64,000 nucleotides of DNA, taken from the NCBI RefSeq assembly GCF_902712915.1, contig NZ_CACTIA010000005.1, positions 2,950,501-3,014,500 on the forward strand, written 5' to 3'. The stretch is from Acidiphilium sp. C61. GTDB lineage: Bacteria; Pseudomonadota; Alphaproteobacteria; Acetobacterales; Acetobacteraceae. The notes under the pieces were generated by a model. The model had not been told where the DNA came from and did not search any database. It saw only the letters and a list, made by a program, of their open reading frames with translations. Positions 27,273-40,534 of the stretch are shown here, in pieces. The position numbers and the translations under genes are program-made. The first letter of the stretch is position 1. Each line of letters opens with the position of its first letter.

Positions 27273-28628
27273 CTATTCGTCCACGTAGGGGTTCTTGGTG
27301 CCGCGCAGCGAAAGCCGGATCGGCGCGCCCTCGAGGCCGAACCGCTCGCGCAGCGAGTTCACCAGGTAGCGCTGGTAGCTGTCCGGCGTCAGCTCCGCCC
27401 GCGTGCCGAACACCGCGAAGCTCGGCGGTCGCGCCTTCACCTGGGTGATATAGCGCAGCTTGAGCCGCCGACCTTCGACCAGCGGCGGCGGAAACCGCTC
27501 CAGCGCGCTCTCGAACCAGCGGTTGAGCGCGGAGGTGGTCACCCGCGTGTTCCAGATCCGGTCCGCCTCGCGCACCGCCGGCAGCAGTTTCCTGACGCCC
27601 TCGCCGGTTTCGCCCGAAAGCGGCACCAGCGTGATCCCCTTCATCTGCGAGAGCGAGTGCTCGAGCCGTTCGAGAATGGCGCGGCGGGTGCGGTCGCGGT
27701 CTTCCACCAGGTCCCATTTGGTCAGCGCGATCACGCAGGCGCGCCCCTCGCGCTCGATCAGCCGGGCGATTGTGAAATCCTGATCGTGCAGCCCCTCATG
27801 CGCATCGATCGCGAGCACCACCGTATCGGCGAATTTCAGCGCCTCGATCGTCGATGAGGTCGAAAGCCTCTCCAGCCCCGCCTCGACCCGCGCGCGCCGG
27901 CGCAGCCCGGCAGTGTCGAACAGCCGGTAGACCCGCCCGTCCGAATCGGTCAGCTCGGCGGCGATCGCATCGCGCGTCAGGCCCGGTTCGGGGCCGGTGA
28001 TCACCCGCTGTTCGCCCAGCAGCCGGTTCATCAGCGTCGACTTGCCGGCATTCGGCCGCCCGACGATGGCCAGATGCAACGGCCGCTCGCCATCCTCCTC
28101 CGCAGCGCCGTCCGCCTCCGGCAGCGCCTCGACGATGCGGTCGACCAGGTCGGAGACGCCCTCGTTATGCTCGGCCGAAACCGGCACCGGCTCGCCGAGG
28201 CCGAGCGCATAGGCCTCCAGCGCCGCATTGCTGCCGCTGCGCCCCTCCGCCTTGTTGGCGACGACGATCACCGGCTTGCCCGCCCGGCGCAGCCAGGTGG
28301 CGAAATGCCGGTCCTCCGGCAGCAGCCCGGCGCGGGCGTCGAACACGAACAGCACGAGATCGGCCTCGTCCACCGCCGTCCCGGTCGAGGCGCGCATCCG
28401 CCCCGGCAACGTGTCCGGCGGCGCTTCCTCCAGCCCTGCGGTGTCGATCAGCTGCACCTTCACCCCGGCAAGCTCACCCCAGGCTTCCTTGCGGTCGCGC
28501 GTGACCCCCGGCTCGTCGGCGACGAGCGCGATGCGCTTGCCCGCCAGCCGGTTGAACAGGGTGGATTTGCCGACATTCGGCCGCCCGCAGATCGCGACCC
28601 GCGGGGTGCGGGCAGGGGAGGTGGTCAT
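27273..28628 (-). CDS. der: ribosome biogenesis GTPase Der (EngA)
   Basis: A 451-residue double GTPase needed for 50S subunit assembly. First G domain: GRPNVGKSTL at about residues 15-24, with DTAGLEE and NKAEG. Second: GRPNAGKSTLMNRLLG at about 190, with DTAGLRRR and TKWD. The C-terminal KH-like domain ends in SLRGTKNPY. The ATG at 28628 overlaps the bamB stop (ATGA); the frame is open upstream but only as a shadow of bamB. It is the third gene of the TPR-bamB-der set. Confidence 0.96.
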   Translation of the reverse strand: MTTSPARTPRVAICGRPNVGKSTLFNRLAGKRIALVADEPGVTRDRKEAWGELAGVKVQLIDTAGLEEAPPDTLPGRMRASTGTAVDEADLVLFVFDARAGLLPEDRHFATWLRRAGKPVIVVANKAEGRSGSNAALEAYALGLGEPVPVSAEHNEGVSDLVDRIVEALPEADGAAEEDGERPLHLAIVGRPNAGKSTLMNRLLGEQRVITGPEPGLTRDAIAAELTDSDGRVYRLFDTAGLRRRARVEAGLERLSTSSTIEALKFADTVVLAIDAHEGLHDQDFTIARLIEREGRACVIALTKWDLVEDRDRTRRAILERLEHSLSQMKGITLVPLSGETGEGVRKLLPAVREADRIWNTRVTTSALNRWFESALERFPPPLVEGRRLKLRYITQVKARPPSFAVFGTRAELTPDSYQRYLVNSLRERFGLEGAPIRLSLRGTKNPYVDE

Positions 28629-29986
28629 CGATACGCGGTCAGCACCGCGTTGCGGGTCAGCGCGAACAGCGTCCCCGCAGCGGTGATCGCGGCGAGGTCG
28701 GCCTCGCCATTGAGGGCCAGACCCTGGTCGGGCGGGGTGAGCAGCCGGCCGGTCACGGCGTCGACCACGATCATCCGCCGGTCCGAGCCGGTCAGCAGCA
28801 GCCCCGCGCCGGCCACCAGCGGGCCGTGCCAGGTGAGCGGCTGGCGCCGCCGCGCCGGATTGCCATAGGCCGGCAGGTCGGTCACCCAGCCGACGACGCC
28901 GTCCGCCACCCGGATCGCCGCGAGGCGCTGCCCCTCGGTCAGCAGGAACAGCCAGTCGCCGGCAATGGCGGGGGTCTCGCCGCCGCCGGCGCCGATGCTC
29001 CAGATCCGCCGTCCCGAGCGCAGGTCGAAGGCGACGGTGGTGCCGGCGAGCCCGGTGGCGATCGCCAGCCCCCCGGCGATCACCGGGCTCGCGACGATGC
29101 TGGAGACATCGAGCGGATTGGTCTGGTCGTAGCCCGCGGCAAGGCTCTGCTCCCACACGGCGGAGCCGCCGGTAGCGTTCACCCCGGCCAGCACGCCCGA
29201 GCCGAAGCCGGCGACCACGATGCCATCCTGATAGGCCGGCGTGCCGGCGCCGAACATCGACCCGGCGGCGCCAGTCCCGGTCGGGAACCGCCAGGCGAAG
29301 GCGCCGGTCTTCGCATCGAAGGCCTGGAGCGTGTTGTCGAGCATGGTCACGAAGATCATCCCGCCGCCGAGCCCGGGGGCCGAGCGGAACGGCTGATCGA
29401 GCGTCTTGGTCCAGCGCGGCTTGCCGCTCGCCGGATCGAGGGCGAGGAGCTGGCCGAAGCCCGAGGCGACATACAGCGCCGCGTCATCCGCCGCGATCCC
29501 GCCGCCATAGGCGAAGCTGTTGTCGTGTCGCGGGCGCATCGGGCGCCGCCACAGCCGGTGCCCGTCGGCAACCGCGCGGGCCTCGACCACGCCATTGGCA
29601 TCCATGGTGAACACCCGCCCGGCGGCGACCACGGGGGCTGCGTGCAGCGTGCGGCGATAGGTCGCGCCAGCGCCGACATCGTCGCGCCAGGCCATGCGCA
29701 GCCGCGCGGGCAGGGCGCTCACGCCGGCATCATGCGCGGCGGTGGCGCCGGCCTGGCCCCAGACCGTCCGCGTCTGCGGCGCCGGCAGCGTCACCGGTGG
29801 CGCCGCGGCGCCGGCGCGCAGCGGGTTGTGCGGCGGCAGCACCGGGATCTTGCGGCCCGGCACAGGCGGTTTCGGCGGCGTCGAGAGCAGGCCGCAGCCC
29901 GAGAGCATCGCCAGCGAGGACAGCAGCGCGCCGCGCCGCCCGATGGTGGAAAGGGCGCGAAGATCGGTCATGGTCCGGAGGGTCAT
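28625..29986 (-). CDS. bamB: outer membrane assembly lipoprotein BamB (PQQ-like beta-propeller)
   Basis: A 453-residue periplasm-facing lipoprotein of the BAM complex. The lipobox is in SLAMLSGCGLL near residue 42. Repeated beta-propeller blades follow, with typical WxxxL/A and DA.TG turns (LLALDPASGKPRW, LQAFDAKTGAFAW, VAFDLRSGRRIW). The start at 29986 overlaps the TPR gene stop (ATGA); a second ATG five codons later is possible. It is co-transcribed with the TPR gene and der, as in many proteobacteria; bamD is about 3.5 kb away. Confidence 0.9.
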   Translation of the reverse strand: MTLRTMTDLRALSTIGRRGALLSSLAMLSGCGLLSTPPKPPVPGRKIPVLPPHNPLRAGAAAPPVTLPAPQTRTVWGQAGATAAHDAGVSALPARLRMAWRDDVGAGATYRRTLHAAPVVAAGRVFTMDANGVVEARAVADGHRLWRRPMRPRHDNSFAYGGGIAADDAALYVASGFGQLLALDPASGKPRWTKTLDQPFRSAPGLGGGMIFVTMLDNTLQAFDAKTGAFAWRFPTGTGAAGSMFGAGTPAYQDGIVVAGFGSGVLAGVNATGGSAVWEQSLAAGYDQTNPLDVSSIVASPVIAGGLAIATGLAGTTVAFDLRSGRRIWSIGAGGGETPAIAGDWLFLLTEGQRLAAIRVADGVVGWVTDLPAYGNPARRRQPLTWHGPLVAGAGLLLTGSDRRMIVVDAVTGRLLTPPDQGLALNGEADLAAITAAGTLFALTRNAVLTAYR

Positions 29987-30651
29987 CCCTTCAGTTTCGC
30001 AATCAGGCCCTGGGCGAGATTGCGCAGATTGGGCGCGGAGGCGGGATTGGCGCTGACCTCCGCCAGCAGCGCGCTGGCAGGGGCGGTCTTGCCGGCCTTG
30101 ATGTCGAGCAGGGCGAGATCGAGCTGGGCCAGCGGCTGCCACGGATTGCCGGGCCGGTTCAGCGTCTGCAGCCCGGCGCGGGCGGCGGCATCGTCCTTCG
30201 CCCCCATCTCGTGCTGCGCGCCGAGCAGGATCGCGAGATCGCGGATCGTCGGCAGCGCGCCGCTGCCCGGTGCCGCGATCGCCGACCACTGGCGCTGCGC
30301 GGCCTGGCCATCGCCGCCCTGCTCATAGAGCGCTGCGGCGCGCAGCCGGGCGAGATTGGCATAGCCGGCCGGCGCGGTGGCGGCATATCCCGCGAGGCGC
30401 TTCGCATCGGCGAGATCGCCCGCCTTGGTCGCTCCGCCAGCCTGCTGGCCGATCTCGGCGATCAGCGCGGTGTAGCCTTCCGCCGCCCGCACATCGAGCT
30501 GATGGCGGTGCCACTGCCACGCCTTCCATCCGCCGATCGCGGCCAGCACGACCAGTGCGGCGGCAGCCATCGCGCCGGCATACCGGACGAGGAACTGCCG
30601 CGTGCGCTCGGCACGCAGGTCTTCGGCGACTTCATCGAAAATATCGGGCAC
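29983..30651 (-). CDS. YfgM-like membrane-anchored TPR protein
   Basis: A 222-residue protein: a cytoplasmic N-terminus (MPDIFDEVAEDLRAERTRQF), one transmembrane helix at about residues 27-44, and a periplasmic helical part of TPR-like repeats. This is the layout of the DUF2133/YfgM family, an ancillary partner of SecYEG and periplasmic chaperones in E. coli, whose gene also lies next to bamB and der. First gene of the minus-strand set; its promoter lies in 30652-30786. Confidence 0.83.
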   Translation of the reverse strand: MPDIFDEVAEDLRAERTRQFLVRYAGAMAAAALVVLAAIGGWKAWQWHRHQLDVRAAEGYTALIAEIGQQAGGATKAGDLADAKRLAGYAATAPAGYANLARLRAAALYEQGGDGQAAQRQWSAIAAPGSGALPTIRDLAILLGAQHEMGAKDDAAARAGLQTLNRPGNPWQPLAQLDLALLDIKAGKTAPASALLAEVSANPASAPNLRNLAQGLIAKLKG

Positions 30652-30786
30652 TCGGGCTCTCGCTCGCTTGGCGCCGGGGAGGGGTATCCCGCGGGCTGGA
30701 TCGGGTCATCGCGGCGGACCATAGCCGCGCGCGGCACGTTGGGCAACGTAACCAGGTCTTCATTTTTTCATGGCATTCTGCTGCCA

Positions 30787-31149
30787 ATGCGACGAATGCT
30801 TGTCATGCTCTGTGCAATTCCGCTCGCCGGGTGCGGCATCGGCGCGGGTGCCACCGTGGCCGCGAATGTCGTCACCCTGACCACGATCCACCGCACCGTG
30901 CCGGATGCGGTCGTCTCGCTGGTCACCGGGCGCGACTGCTCGATGGTCCGGCTCGACCGGGACAAGAGCTATTGCGCGCCGAAATACATCCCGCCGCCGC
31001 CGCCGCCCTACTGCACCCAGACCCTGGGCGTCCCCGAATGCTGGGCCGATCCCGAAAAACTGCCGGACCACGCGCCGGAAATCGCCGAAGGCCCCTACCG
31101 CCTGACCACCCGCGCGCAGATCGAAAGCGCCGAGGGTCGCTGGCCCTAG
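30787..31149 (+). CDS. small predicted lipoprotein
   Basis: A 120-residue protein with signal peptide and lipobox (MRRMLVMLCAIPLAGCGIG), then a hydrophobic Ala/Val/Thr part, then CSMVRLDRDKSYCAP and a proline run PPPPPPYCTQTLG with four further cysteines that could form disulfides. No family beyond the lipoprotein class is recognised. The TAG stop (31147-31149) is the first triplet of a repeat element. It diverges from the YfgM-like gene over 135 bases. Confidence 0.75.
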   Translation: MRRMLVMLCAIPLAGCGIGAGATVAANVVTLTTIHRTVPDAVVSLVTGRDCSMVRLDRDKSYCAPKYIPPPPPPYCTQTLGVPECWADPEKLPDHAPEIAEGPYRLTTRAQIESAEGRWP

Positions 31150-31235
31150 AGCACTTTCCGATCCGATTGGATCGGATGTAGTGCTCTATCTTTTTGATAA
31201 ATAGAGCATCATCCGATCGGATAAGGATGCTCTGT
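31147..31235. repeat. 106-bp double-hairpin family, copy E (shortened second arm)
   Basis: The first hairpin TAGAGCACTTTCCGATCC...GTAGTGCTCTA is complete; the linker TCTTTTTGATAAA is kept; the second hairpin AGAGCATCATCCGATC...GGATGCTCT is shortened. A further fragment (TTTATCGATATGATAGGGCAC) follows. It supplies the lipoprotein stop codon. Confidence 0.9.
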
Positions 31236-31310
31236 TTATCGATATGATAGGGCACGCCTCCCGCCCGGCATCACGGATCATGCCGCGTCCCGAACAACAT
31301 CCGCAACGAC

Positions 31311-31340
31311 AAACGCCGCCCCTGGGGGGGCGGCGTTCGC
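31311..31340 (-). terminator. rho-independent-like terminator after rpsA
   Basis: On the minus strand the stem AACGCCGCCCC/GGGGCGGCGTT is followed by TGTCGTT. It lies about 80 bases after the rpsA stop; the T-run is weak. Confidence 0.65.
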
Positions 31341-31416
31341 GTTGGTCCTGCGGAGCAAAGGCGCCGCCCGGCATCGCCCGGACCCGGCATGGCGCCGGAG
31401 CCGGGCGCGCGCCGGT

Positions 31417-33144
31417 TCAGTTCTCGCCCTGCGCCTGCTGGTTGCGGCGGCGGATGGCGGCGCCGAGGATGTCGCCGAGCGAGGCGCCCGAGTCGGACGA
31501 GCCGTAATCGGCCATCGCCTGCTTCTCCTCGTCGATCTCCTTGCCCTTGACCGTGAGCTGCAGCTTGCGCGCGGCGCGGTCGACGGCGGTGATCTTGGCG
31601 TCGATCTTCTCGCCCGGAGCGAACTTCTCCGGCCGCTGATCGGCCTTGTCGCGGGCGAGTTCGGCGCGGCGGATGAAGCCGGTGAGAACGTCGTCCACCT
31701 TCACCTCGAGGCCGTTCGCCTGCACGGCGGTGATCACGCAGGTCACGATCATGCCCTTGTGGACACGGTCGAGCACGCCGGCGGCGGGATCTTCCTCAAG
31801 CTGCTTCACGCCGAGGCTGATGCGCTCCTTCTCGACATCGACGTCGAGAACCTTCGCCTTGACCATGTCGCCCTTGTTGAACTTCGCCATGGCAAGTTCG
31901 CCCGGCTCGTCCCACGACAGGTCGGACATGTGGACCATGCCGTCGATCTCCGGCGCGAGGCCGACGAACAGACCGAACTCGGTCATGTTGCGGATCTCGC
32001 CTTCGACGATCGAGCCAACCGGATGCTCGTCGAGGAACTGCTCCCACGGGTTGCGCTGGACCTGCTTGAGACCGAGCGAGATGCGGCGCTTGCCGGCATC
32101 CACGTCGAGCACCATGACCTCGACTTCCTGGCTCGTCGCGACGATCTTGCCGGGATGCGCGTTCTTCTTGGTCCACGACATCTCGGAGACGTGCACGAGA
32201 CCCTCGACGCCCGGCTCCAGCTCCACGAAGGCGCCGTAGTCGGTGATATTGGTGACCCGGCCGGTCGCCTTGATTCCGGGCGGATACTTGACGTCCACGC
32301 CTTCCCAGGGATCGGTCTCGAGCTGCTTCATGCCGAGGCTGATGCGCTGCGTGTCCGGGTTGAAGCGGATCACCTGCACCCGCACCGGCTGGCCGATGGT
32401 CAGCGCCTCGGCCGGATGGTTGATGCGGCGCCAGGCGATGTCGGTCACGTGCAGCAGGCCATCGACGCCGCCGAGATCGACGAAGGCGCCGTAATCGGTG
32501 ATGTTCTTCACCACGCCATCGAGGATCTGGCCTTCCTTGAGGCCCTGGATCAGCTCGCTGCGCTGTTCCGCCCGGGTTTCCTCGAGCACGGCGCGGCGCG
32601 AGACCACGATGTTGCCGCGCGCGCGGTCCATCTTGAGGATCTGGAACGGCTGCTGCACGCCCATCAGCGGGGTGACGTCGCGCACCGGGCGGATATCGAC
32701 CTGGCTGCCCGGCAGGAACGCCGTGGCGCCGCCGAGATCGACGGTGAAGCCGCCCTTGACGCGGCCGTGGATCACGCCGTTGACGCGGGCCTGCTGCTCA
32801 TAGGCGCGCTCCAGCGCCGTCCATGCCTCCTCGCGACGCGCCTTCTCGCGCGACAGCACGATCGAGCCGTCCTTGTCCTCGTAGCGCTCGATATACAGGT
32901 CGAACGTGTCACCGGACTTGATCTCCTGGCCACCGAATTCCTTCAGCGGCACGCGGCCCTCGCTCTTCAGACCGACATCGACGACGACGAAATCATCATC
33001 GATGCGCGACACCCGGCCAGAGACGACCGAGCCCTCGAAGCCGGTATTGCTGCCGAGCGTGCTGTCGAGCAGCGCGGCGAAATCCTCGGTGCCGGAATTA
33101 TGATCAGCGCCCTGCGAGCGCATGGCAGTTGCGGTTGAACCCAT
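31417..33144 (-). CDS. rpsA: 30S ribosomal protein S1
   Basis: A 575-residue RNA-binding protein of the small subunit with six S1 repeats; typical blades include VDGLLHVTDIAWRRINHP and VEGLVHVSEMSWTKKN, each followed by RISLG(M/L)KQ. The first two repeats, which bind the ribosome, are divergent as usual. MGSTATAM at 33144 (AAGGA upstream) or MRSQGAD at 33123 are possible starts. The gene cmk, commonly next to rpsA, is not here. A candidate promoter lies about 280 bases upstream, giving a long leader, as expected if S1 autoregulates its mRNA. Confidence 0.95.
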   Translation of the reverse strand: MGSTATAMRSQGADHNSGTEDFAALLDSTLGSNTGFEGSVVSGRVSRIDDDFVVVDVGLKSEGRVPLKEFGGQEIKSGDTFDLYIERYEDKDGSIVLSREKARREEAWTALERAYEQQARVNGVIHGRVKGGFTVDLGGATAFLPGSQVDIRPVRDVTPLMGVQQPFQILKMDRARGNIVVSRRAVLEETRAEQRSELIQGLKEGQILDGVVKNITDYGAFVDLGGVDGLLHVTDIAWRRINHPAEALTIGQPVRVQVIRFNPDTQRISLGMKQLETDPWEGVDVKYPPGIKATGRVTNITDYGAFVELEPGVEGLVHVSEMSWTKKNAHPGKIVATSQEVEVMVLDVDAGKRRISLGLKQVQRNPWEQFLDEHPVGSIVEGEIRNMTEFGLFVGLAPEIDGMVHMSDLSWDEPGELAMAKFNKGDMVKAKVLDVDVEKERISLGVKQLEEDPAAGVLDRVHKGMIVTCVITAVQANGLEVKVDDVLTGFIRRAELARDKADQRPEKFAPGEKIDAKITAVDRAARKLQLTVKGKEIDEEKQAMADYGSSDSGASLGDILGAAIRRRNQQAQGEN

Positions 33145-33526
33145 GAAGCGGTTTGAATCCTTGAAACGAGACCGTCTTGCGGCCGGTTTGGCTGGCGCGC
33201 CGCGCGGAGTTTCATCCGGTGCGGTCACGACTGTCCGGATCTGTCCGGACGAGGTTTCGGGTGCCGCCGTGGCGGACCGTTCCGGGGCGGCGCCGGCACT
33301 CCGCGAATCCCCCGAGCGGGAAATCCGCAGAACCGCGCGCTGTTCCGGCCGGGATAGTCCAATTCGTCCCGGCATCGGTCTGGCGACAAGCCGTGGACAC
33401 CATGTCCGCGACTGTCGCGGGAATAGGCTTTTTCGCCCGGATTTGCAAGCTTTCCCGCACGTTTCGCCGCGCGCGGGCGGGCCAGAGGCTTCGCGGCGCC
33501 GAATCACATGCTATAAGCCGGCCCCG
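33145..33526. other. 382-base divergent intergenic region (rpsA leader and bamD upstream)
   Basis: Between rpsA and bamD. On the minus strand it holds a candidate promoter (33420-33448) and then about 270 bases of GC-rich leader before rpsA, with no gene recognised. The bamD promoter should also be here but no convincing -35/-10 pair is seen on the plus strand. Confidence 0.6.
33420..33448 (-). promoter_or_regulatory. predicted sigma-70 promoter of rpsA
   Basis: Minus strand -35-like TTGCAA (33443-33448), 17-base spacer, and -10-like TATTCC (33420-33425). Confidence 0.45.
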
Positions 33527-34441
33527 ATGACGCATTCGCAGACTCCGGCTCGGCCGGCCCGCCTCACCCCCTCGCAGCCGCGCACGCGCCGGCGCCGCCC
33601 GCGCGCGCTGCCGGCCCTGCTCCTGCTCTCGCCGCTCGCCCTCGGCGGTTGCGGCCTGTTCGGCGGCAGCGCCAAGACCGGCGCCGACGCGGCCGCGCAC
33701 AAGCACGCCGCCAAGCCGCTGCAACCGGCCGACGCCCTCTATGCCGAGGGCATCGCCCAGCTGCACAAGGGCGAGAACAAGAAGGCCGCCCAGCTCTTCG
33801 GCGAGATCGAGGTCAATTACCCCTACTCGACCTGGGAGAGCCACGCCGAGCTGCTCCAGGGCTACGCGCAATACCGCCGGCAGAATTTCGACTCCGCGGT
33901 AAGCGCGCTGAACCGCTTCATCGAGCTGCACCCGGCAAGCCCCGAAGCCGCCTACGCCTATTACCTGAAGGCGCTCTGCTTCTACGAGCAGATCGAGGAC
34001 GTCCAGCGCGACCAAACCTTCACCCTCGAAGCCGCCCAGGCCTTGCAGGACGTGGTCTCCCGCTTCCCCGACAGCGCCTATGCCCGCGACGCCCGGATCA
34101 AGCTCCGCCTGGTCGAGAACCGTCTCGCCGGCCACCAGATGGAGATCGGCCGCTTCTACCAGCGGCAGAATCTCTACGCCGCGGCGATCAGCCGCTACCA
34201 GGTCGTGGTCCAGCAATACCAGACCACGACCTTCGCCCCCGAGGCGCTGGACCGGCTGGTGGAGTGCTATCTCGATCTCGGGCTGGTCAAGGAAGCGCGG
34301 CGGAACGCCGCCGTGCTCGGCCACAATTACCCCGGCTCGCGCTGGTACCTTCACGCCTATGACACGCTGCGCCGGCACGGGCTTGTGACCGACGCGGCGA
34401 AGCCGAAGGCCACGGGCGGGTTCCTCTTCGGCCTGCTCTGA
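33527..34441 (+). CDS. bamD: outer membrane assembly lipoprotein BamD
   Basis: A 304-residue TPR lipoprotein, essential partner of BamA in beta-barrel insertion. Lipobox LALGGC is at about residues 37-42. TPR-type helices follow, with the family stretches ALYAEGIAQLHKGENKKAAQLF, FIELHPASPEAAYAYYLKALC and IGRFYQRQNLYAAAISRYQ. It is followed by recN after 18 bases and then ligA, a common alphaproteobacterial order. Confidence 0.93.
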   Translation: MTHSQTPARPARLTPSQPRTRRRRPRALPALLLLSPLALGGCGLFGGSAKTGADAAAHKHAAKPLQPADALYAEGIAQLHKGENKKAAQLFGEIEVNYPYSTWESHAELLQGYAQYRRQNFDSAVSALNRFIELHPASPEAAYAYYLKALCFYEQIEDVQRDQTFTLEAAQALQDVVSRFPDSAYARDARIKLRLVENRLAGHQMEIGRFYQRQNLYAAAISRYQVVVQQYQTTTFAPEALDRLVECYLDLGLVKEARRNAAVLGHNYPGSRWYLHAYDTLRRHGLVTDAAKPKATGGFLFGLL

Positions 34442-34459
34442 CCGGGGGCGGGCGGAGCC

Positions 34460-38172
<3,713 letters not shown>

Positions 38173-38175
<3 letters not shown>

Positions 38176-38318
38176 AGCACTTTCCGATCCTGATGGATCG
38201 GATGTAGTGCTCTACTCTCTAATAACTTGAGCACGTTCCGATCCATCAGGATCGGATGCCATGCTCTATCTTGTTGCCAGGCAGAACACGCCCCGATCCG
38301 GATGGATCGGCGGTCTGC
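38173..38318. repeat. 106-bp family, compound copy F (three hairpins)
   Basis: Three hairpins of the first type in a row: 38173-38214 (TAGAGCACTTTCCGATCC...), about 38228-38268 (TGAGCACGTTCCGATCC...), and a degraded one to 38318 (GAACACGCCCCGATCC...). It supplies the ligA stop and lies between the convergent ligA and dksA, where it could terminate both. Confidence 0.88.
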
Positions 38319-38323
38319 AGCAC

Positions 38324-38740
<417 letters not shown>

Positions 38741-38861
38741 GACTGTCACTTCCTCCAACGCACGGGCCCCGGGGTCAGTAAGGGTGAGGCCTCAGGCTGG
38801 CGGCTTATACCCGTGCCGACCGCCGCCGCCAAGGGCGGGGAGGGTGCAATTCACCTTATGG

Positions 38862-39257
38862 TCACAACCTGCCGTGGCGGGCGAGCTCGACCCGCGCGCG
38901 CAGGCGGATGGCGCCGACGATGGCGCGCAGCGCCGGGTCGGCCGGTAGCTCGATCTCTGCAGCACTCCGCGCCAGCGCGTCGAGATCCGGCGCGCCGCCG
39001 CCGAGAACCGCCCGTTGCAGCGCGGCCAGCGCGCCGAGCGCGCGTTCGCCGGCGCGTTTCGCTGCTCCCTGCCGGCGGGCCTCGCCGCCCTCGTCCTGCA
39101 ACCCGATCAGCGCGGCGATGCTCACCGGGGCGAGGGCGGCGGTGGCGTGCTGCGCCGGGGCGGCGAGGCTGAAGCTCTCGCCGGCCGGCCGCGCCGTGCC
39201 GCCGCGCGCGGTGCCGCCGATGCCGCCCGGCCCGCCCAGTCCTGAAACCCGTGTCAT
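38862..39257 (-). CDS. fliX: flagellar assembly regulator FliX
   Basis: A 131-residue protein. The Gly/Ser-rich N-terminus (MTRVSGLGGPGGIGG) and helical C-terminal half (ALGALAALQRAVLGG, DPALRAIVGAIRLRARVELAR) match FliX, which in Caulobacter couples flagellar assembly to the sigma-54 activator FlbD. Divergent from flgI, exactly as in that system. Upstream on the minus strand, GG-N10-GC with TTTTGCA (39321-39335) is a weak sigma-54-like candidate. A start 14 codons earlier is open but less family-like. Confidence 0.83.
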   Translation of the reverse strand: MTRVSGLGGPGGIGGTARGGTARPAGESFSLAAPAQHATAALAPVSIAALIGLQDEGGEARRQGAAKRAGERALGALAALQRAVLGGGAPDLDALARSAAEIELPADPALRAIVGAIRLRARVELARHGRL

Positions 39258-39379
39258 CCTCACCTCCCTGGGCGCCTCGCGCGGGCGCGCCGCTTTCACC
39301 CGGCTGAATCCTTCCTTAGCTGCAAAATATTAACCTTTTCCTGCGAAACTCCGCCGCGTGACCAAAATGATCGCGCCAG

Positions 39380-40534
39380 ATGACCCGAAATTTCTTTGAT
39401 ATCTCCTTCCGCGGCCGCCATCGCTGGCGCGCGGCAATTCTGCTGCTCTGGGCAGCTTTCTATCTGCTGTTCGCCTGCGCGCGGCCGGCATTCGCCGAGG
39501 TGCGGATCAAGGACATCACCGACATCCAGGGGATCCGCAACAACCAGCTGGTCGGCTACGGGCTGGTGGTCGGTCTCAAGGGCACCGGCGATTCGCTCAA
39601 CAACTCGGTGTTTACCCGCCAGTCGCTGATCGGCATGCTCGAGCGCCTCGGCGTCAACACCCAGAGCCAGGCGGCCAACCTGCAGACCAAGGACATCGCC
39701 GCGGTGATGGTGACGGCGAACCTGCCCGCCTTCGTGCATAGCGGCGAGACGATCGACGTCACGGTCTCGGCGATGGGCGATGCGACCGACCTGACCGGCG
39801 GCACCCTGCTCGTCACCCCGCTGCTCGGCGCCGATGGCCGGGTCTATGCCGTGGCGCAGGGCTCGCTGGTCACCGGCGCGATCCAGGCGGCGGGGGCGAA
39901 CGCATCCTTCACCCAGGGTGTGCCCACCGTCGGCCGCATCACCAATGGCGCCATCGTCGAGCGCTCGGTGAATTTCAAGCTTGCCGCGCAGAAGCAGCCC
40001 AAGCTCGAACTGCGCAACCCCGATTTCACCACCGCGACGCGCATTGCCCAGGTCATCAACGCGCGGCTCGGCCCCGGCATCGCCACGGTCGACGATCCGC
40101 GCACCATCACCCTCGACCTCGAGGGGCGCAACGTCGTGCAGAACCTCGCCGATATCGAGGATCTGCGGGTCCAGCCCTCCACGCCGGCGGTCGTCGTCGT
40201 CGACGAGGCGACGGGCACGATCGTGATGGGGGCGAATGTTCGCATCAGCACCGTCGCCATCGACGAGGGCAACATCACCGTCACGGTAAAGAACACCCCG
40301 GTGGTCAGCCAGCCCAACGCGCTGGCCGGCGGCAACACGGTCTCGACCGCGCAGACCTCGATTTCCGTCAAGAAGGGGAAAGGCAAGAGAATGGACATCG
40401 TCCAGGGCAATATCAGCCTGCAGCAGCTGGTCTCCAGCCTGAACGCGCTCGGCGTTGCGCCGCACGACATGATCAGCATCCTCCAGGCGATCAAGGCGGC
40501 CGGCGCCCTGCAGGCGCGGCTGGTCGTGCAATGA
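39380..40534 (+). CDS. flgI: flagellar P-ring protein FlgI
   Basis: A 384-residue periplasmic protein forming the P ring around the flagellar rod. A signal peptide of about 39 residues ends at ACARPAFA, then EVRIKDITDIQGIRNNQLVGYG, the conserved mature start. It ends with the typical ISLQQLVSSLNALGVAPHDMISILQAIKAAGAL. First of three coupled genes (ATGA overlap with the rod-binding gene). Confidence 0.96.
   Translation: MTRNFFDISFRGRHRWRAAILLLWAAFYLLFACARPAFAEVRIKDITDIQGIRNNQLVGYGLVVGLKGTGDSLNNSVFTRQSLIGMLERLGVNTQSQAANLQTKDIAAVMVTANLPAFVHSGETIDVTVSAMGDATDLTGGTLLVTPLLGADGRVYAVAQGSLVTGAIQAAGANASFTQGVPTVGRITNGAIVERSVNFKLAAQKQPKLELRNPDFTTATRIAQVINARLGPGIATVDDPRTITLDLEGRNVVQNLADIEDLRVQPSTPAVVVVDEATGTIVMGANVRISTVAIDEGNITVTVKNTPVVSQPNALAGGNTVSTAQTSISVKKGKGKRMDIVQGNISLQQLVSSLNALGVAPHDMISILQAIKAAGALQARLVVQ

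Noticed and set aside
39321..39335. Sigma-54 promoter for fliX
   Set aside because: GG-N10-GC spacing is met and TTTTGCA is good, but the -24 side lacks the CAC; kept only as a note in the fliX entry.
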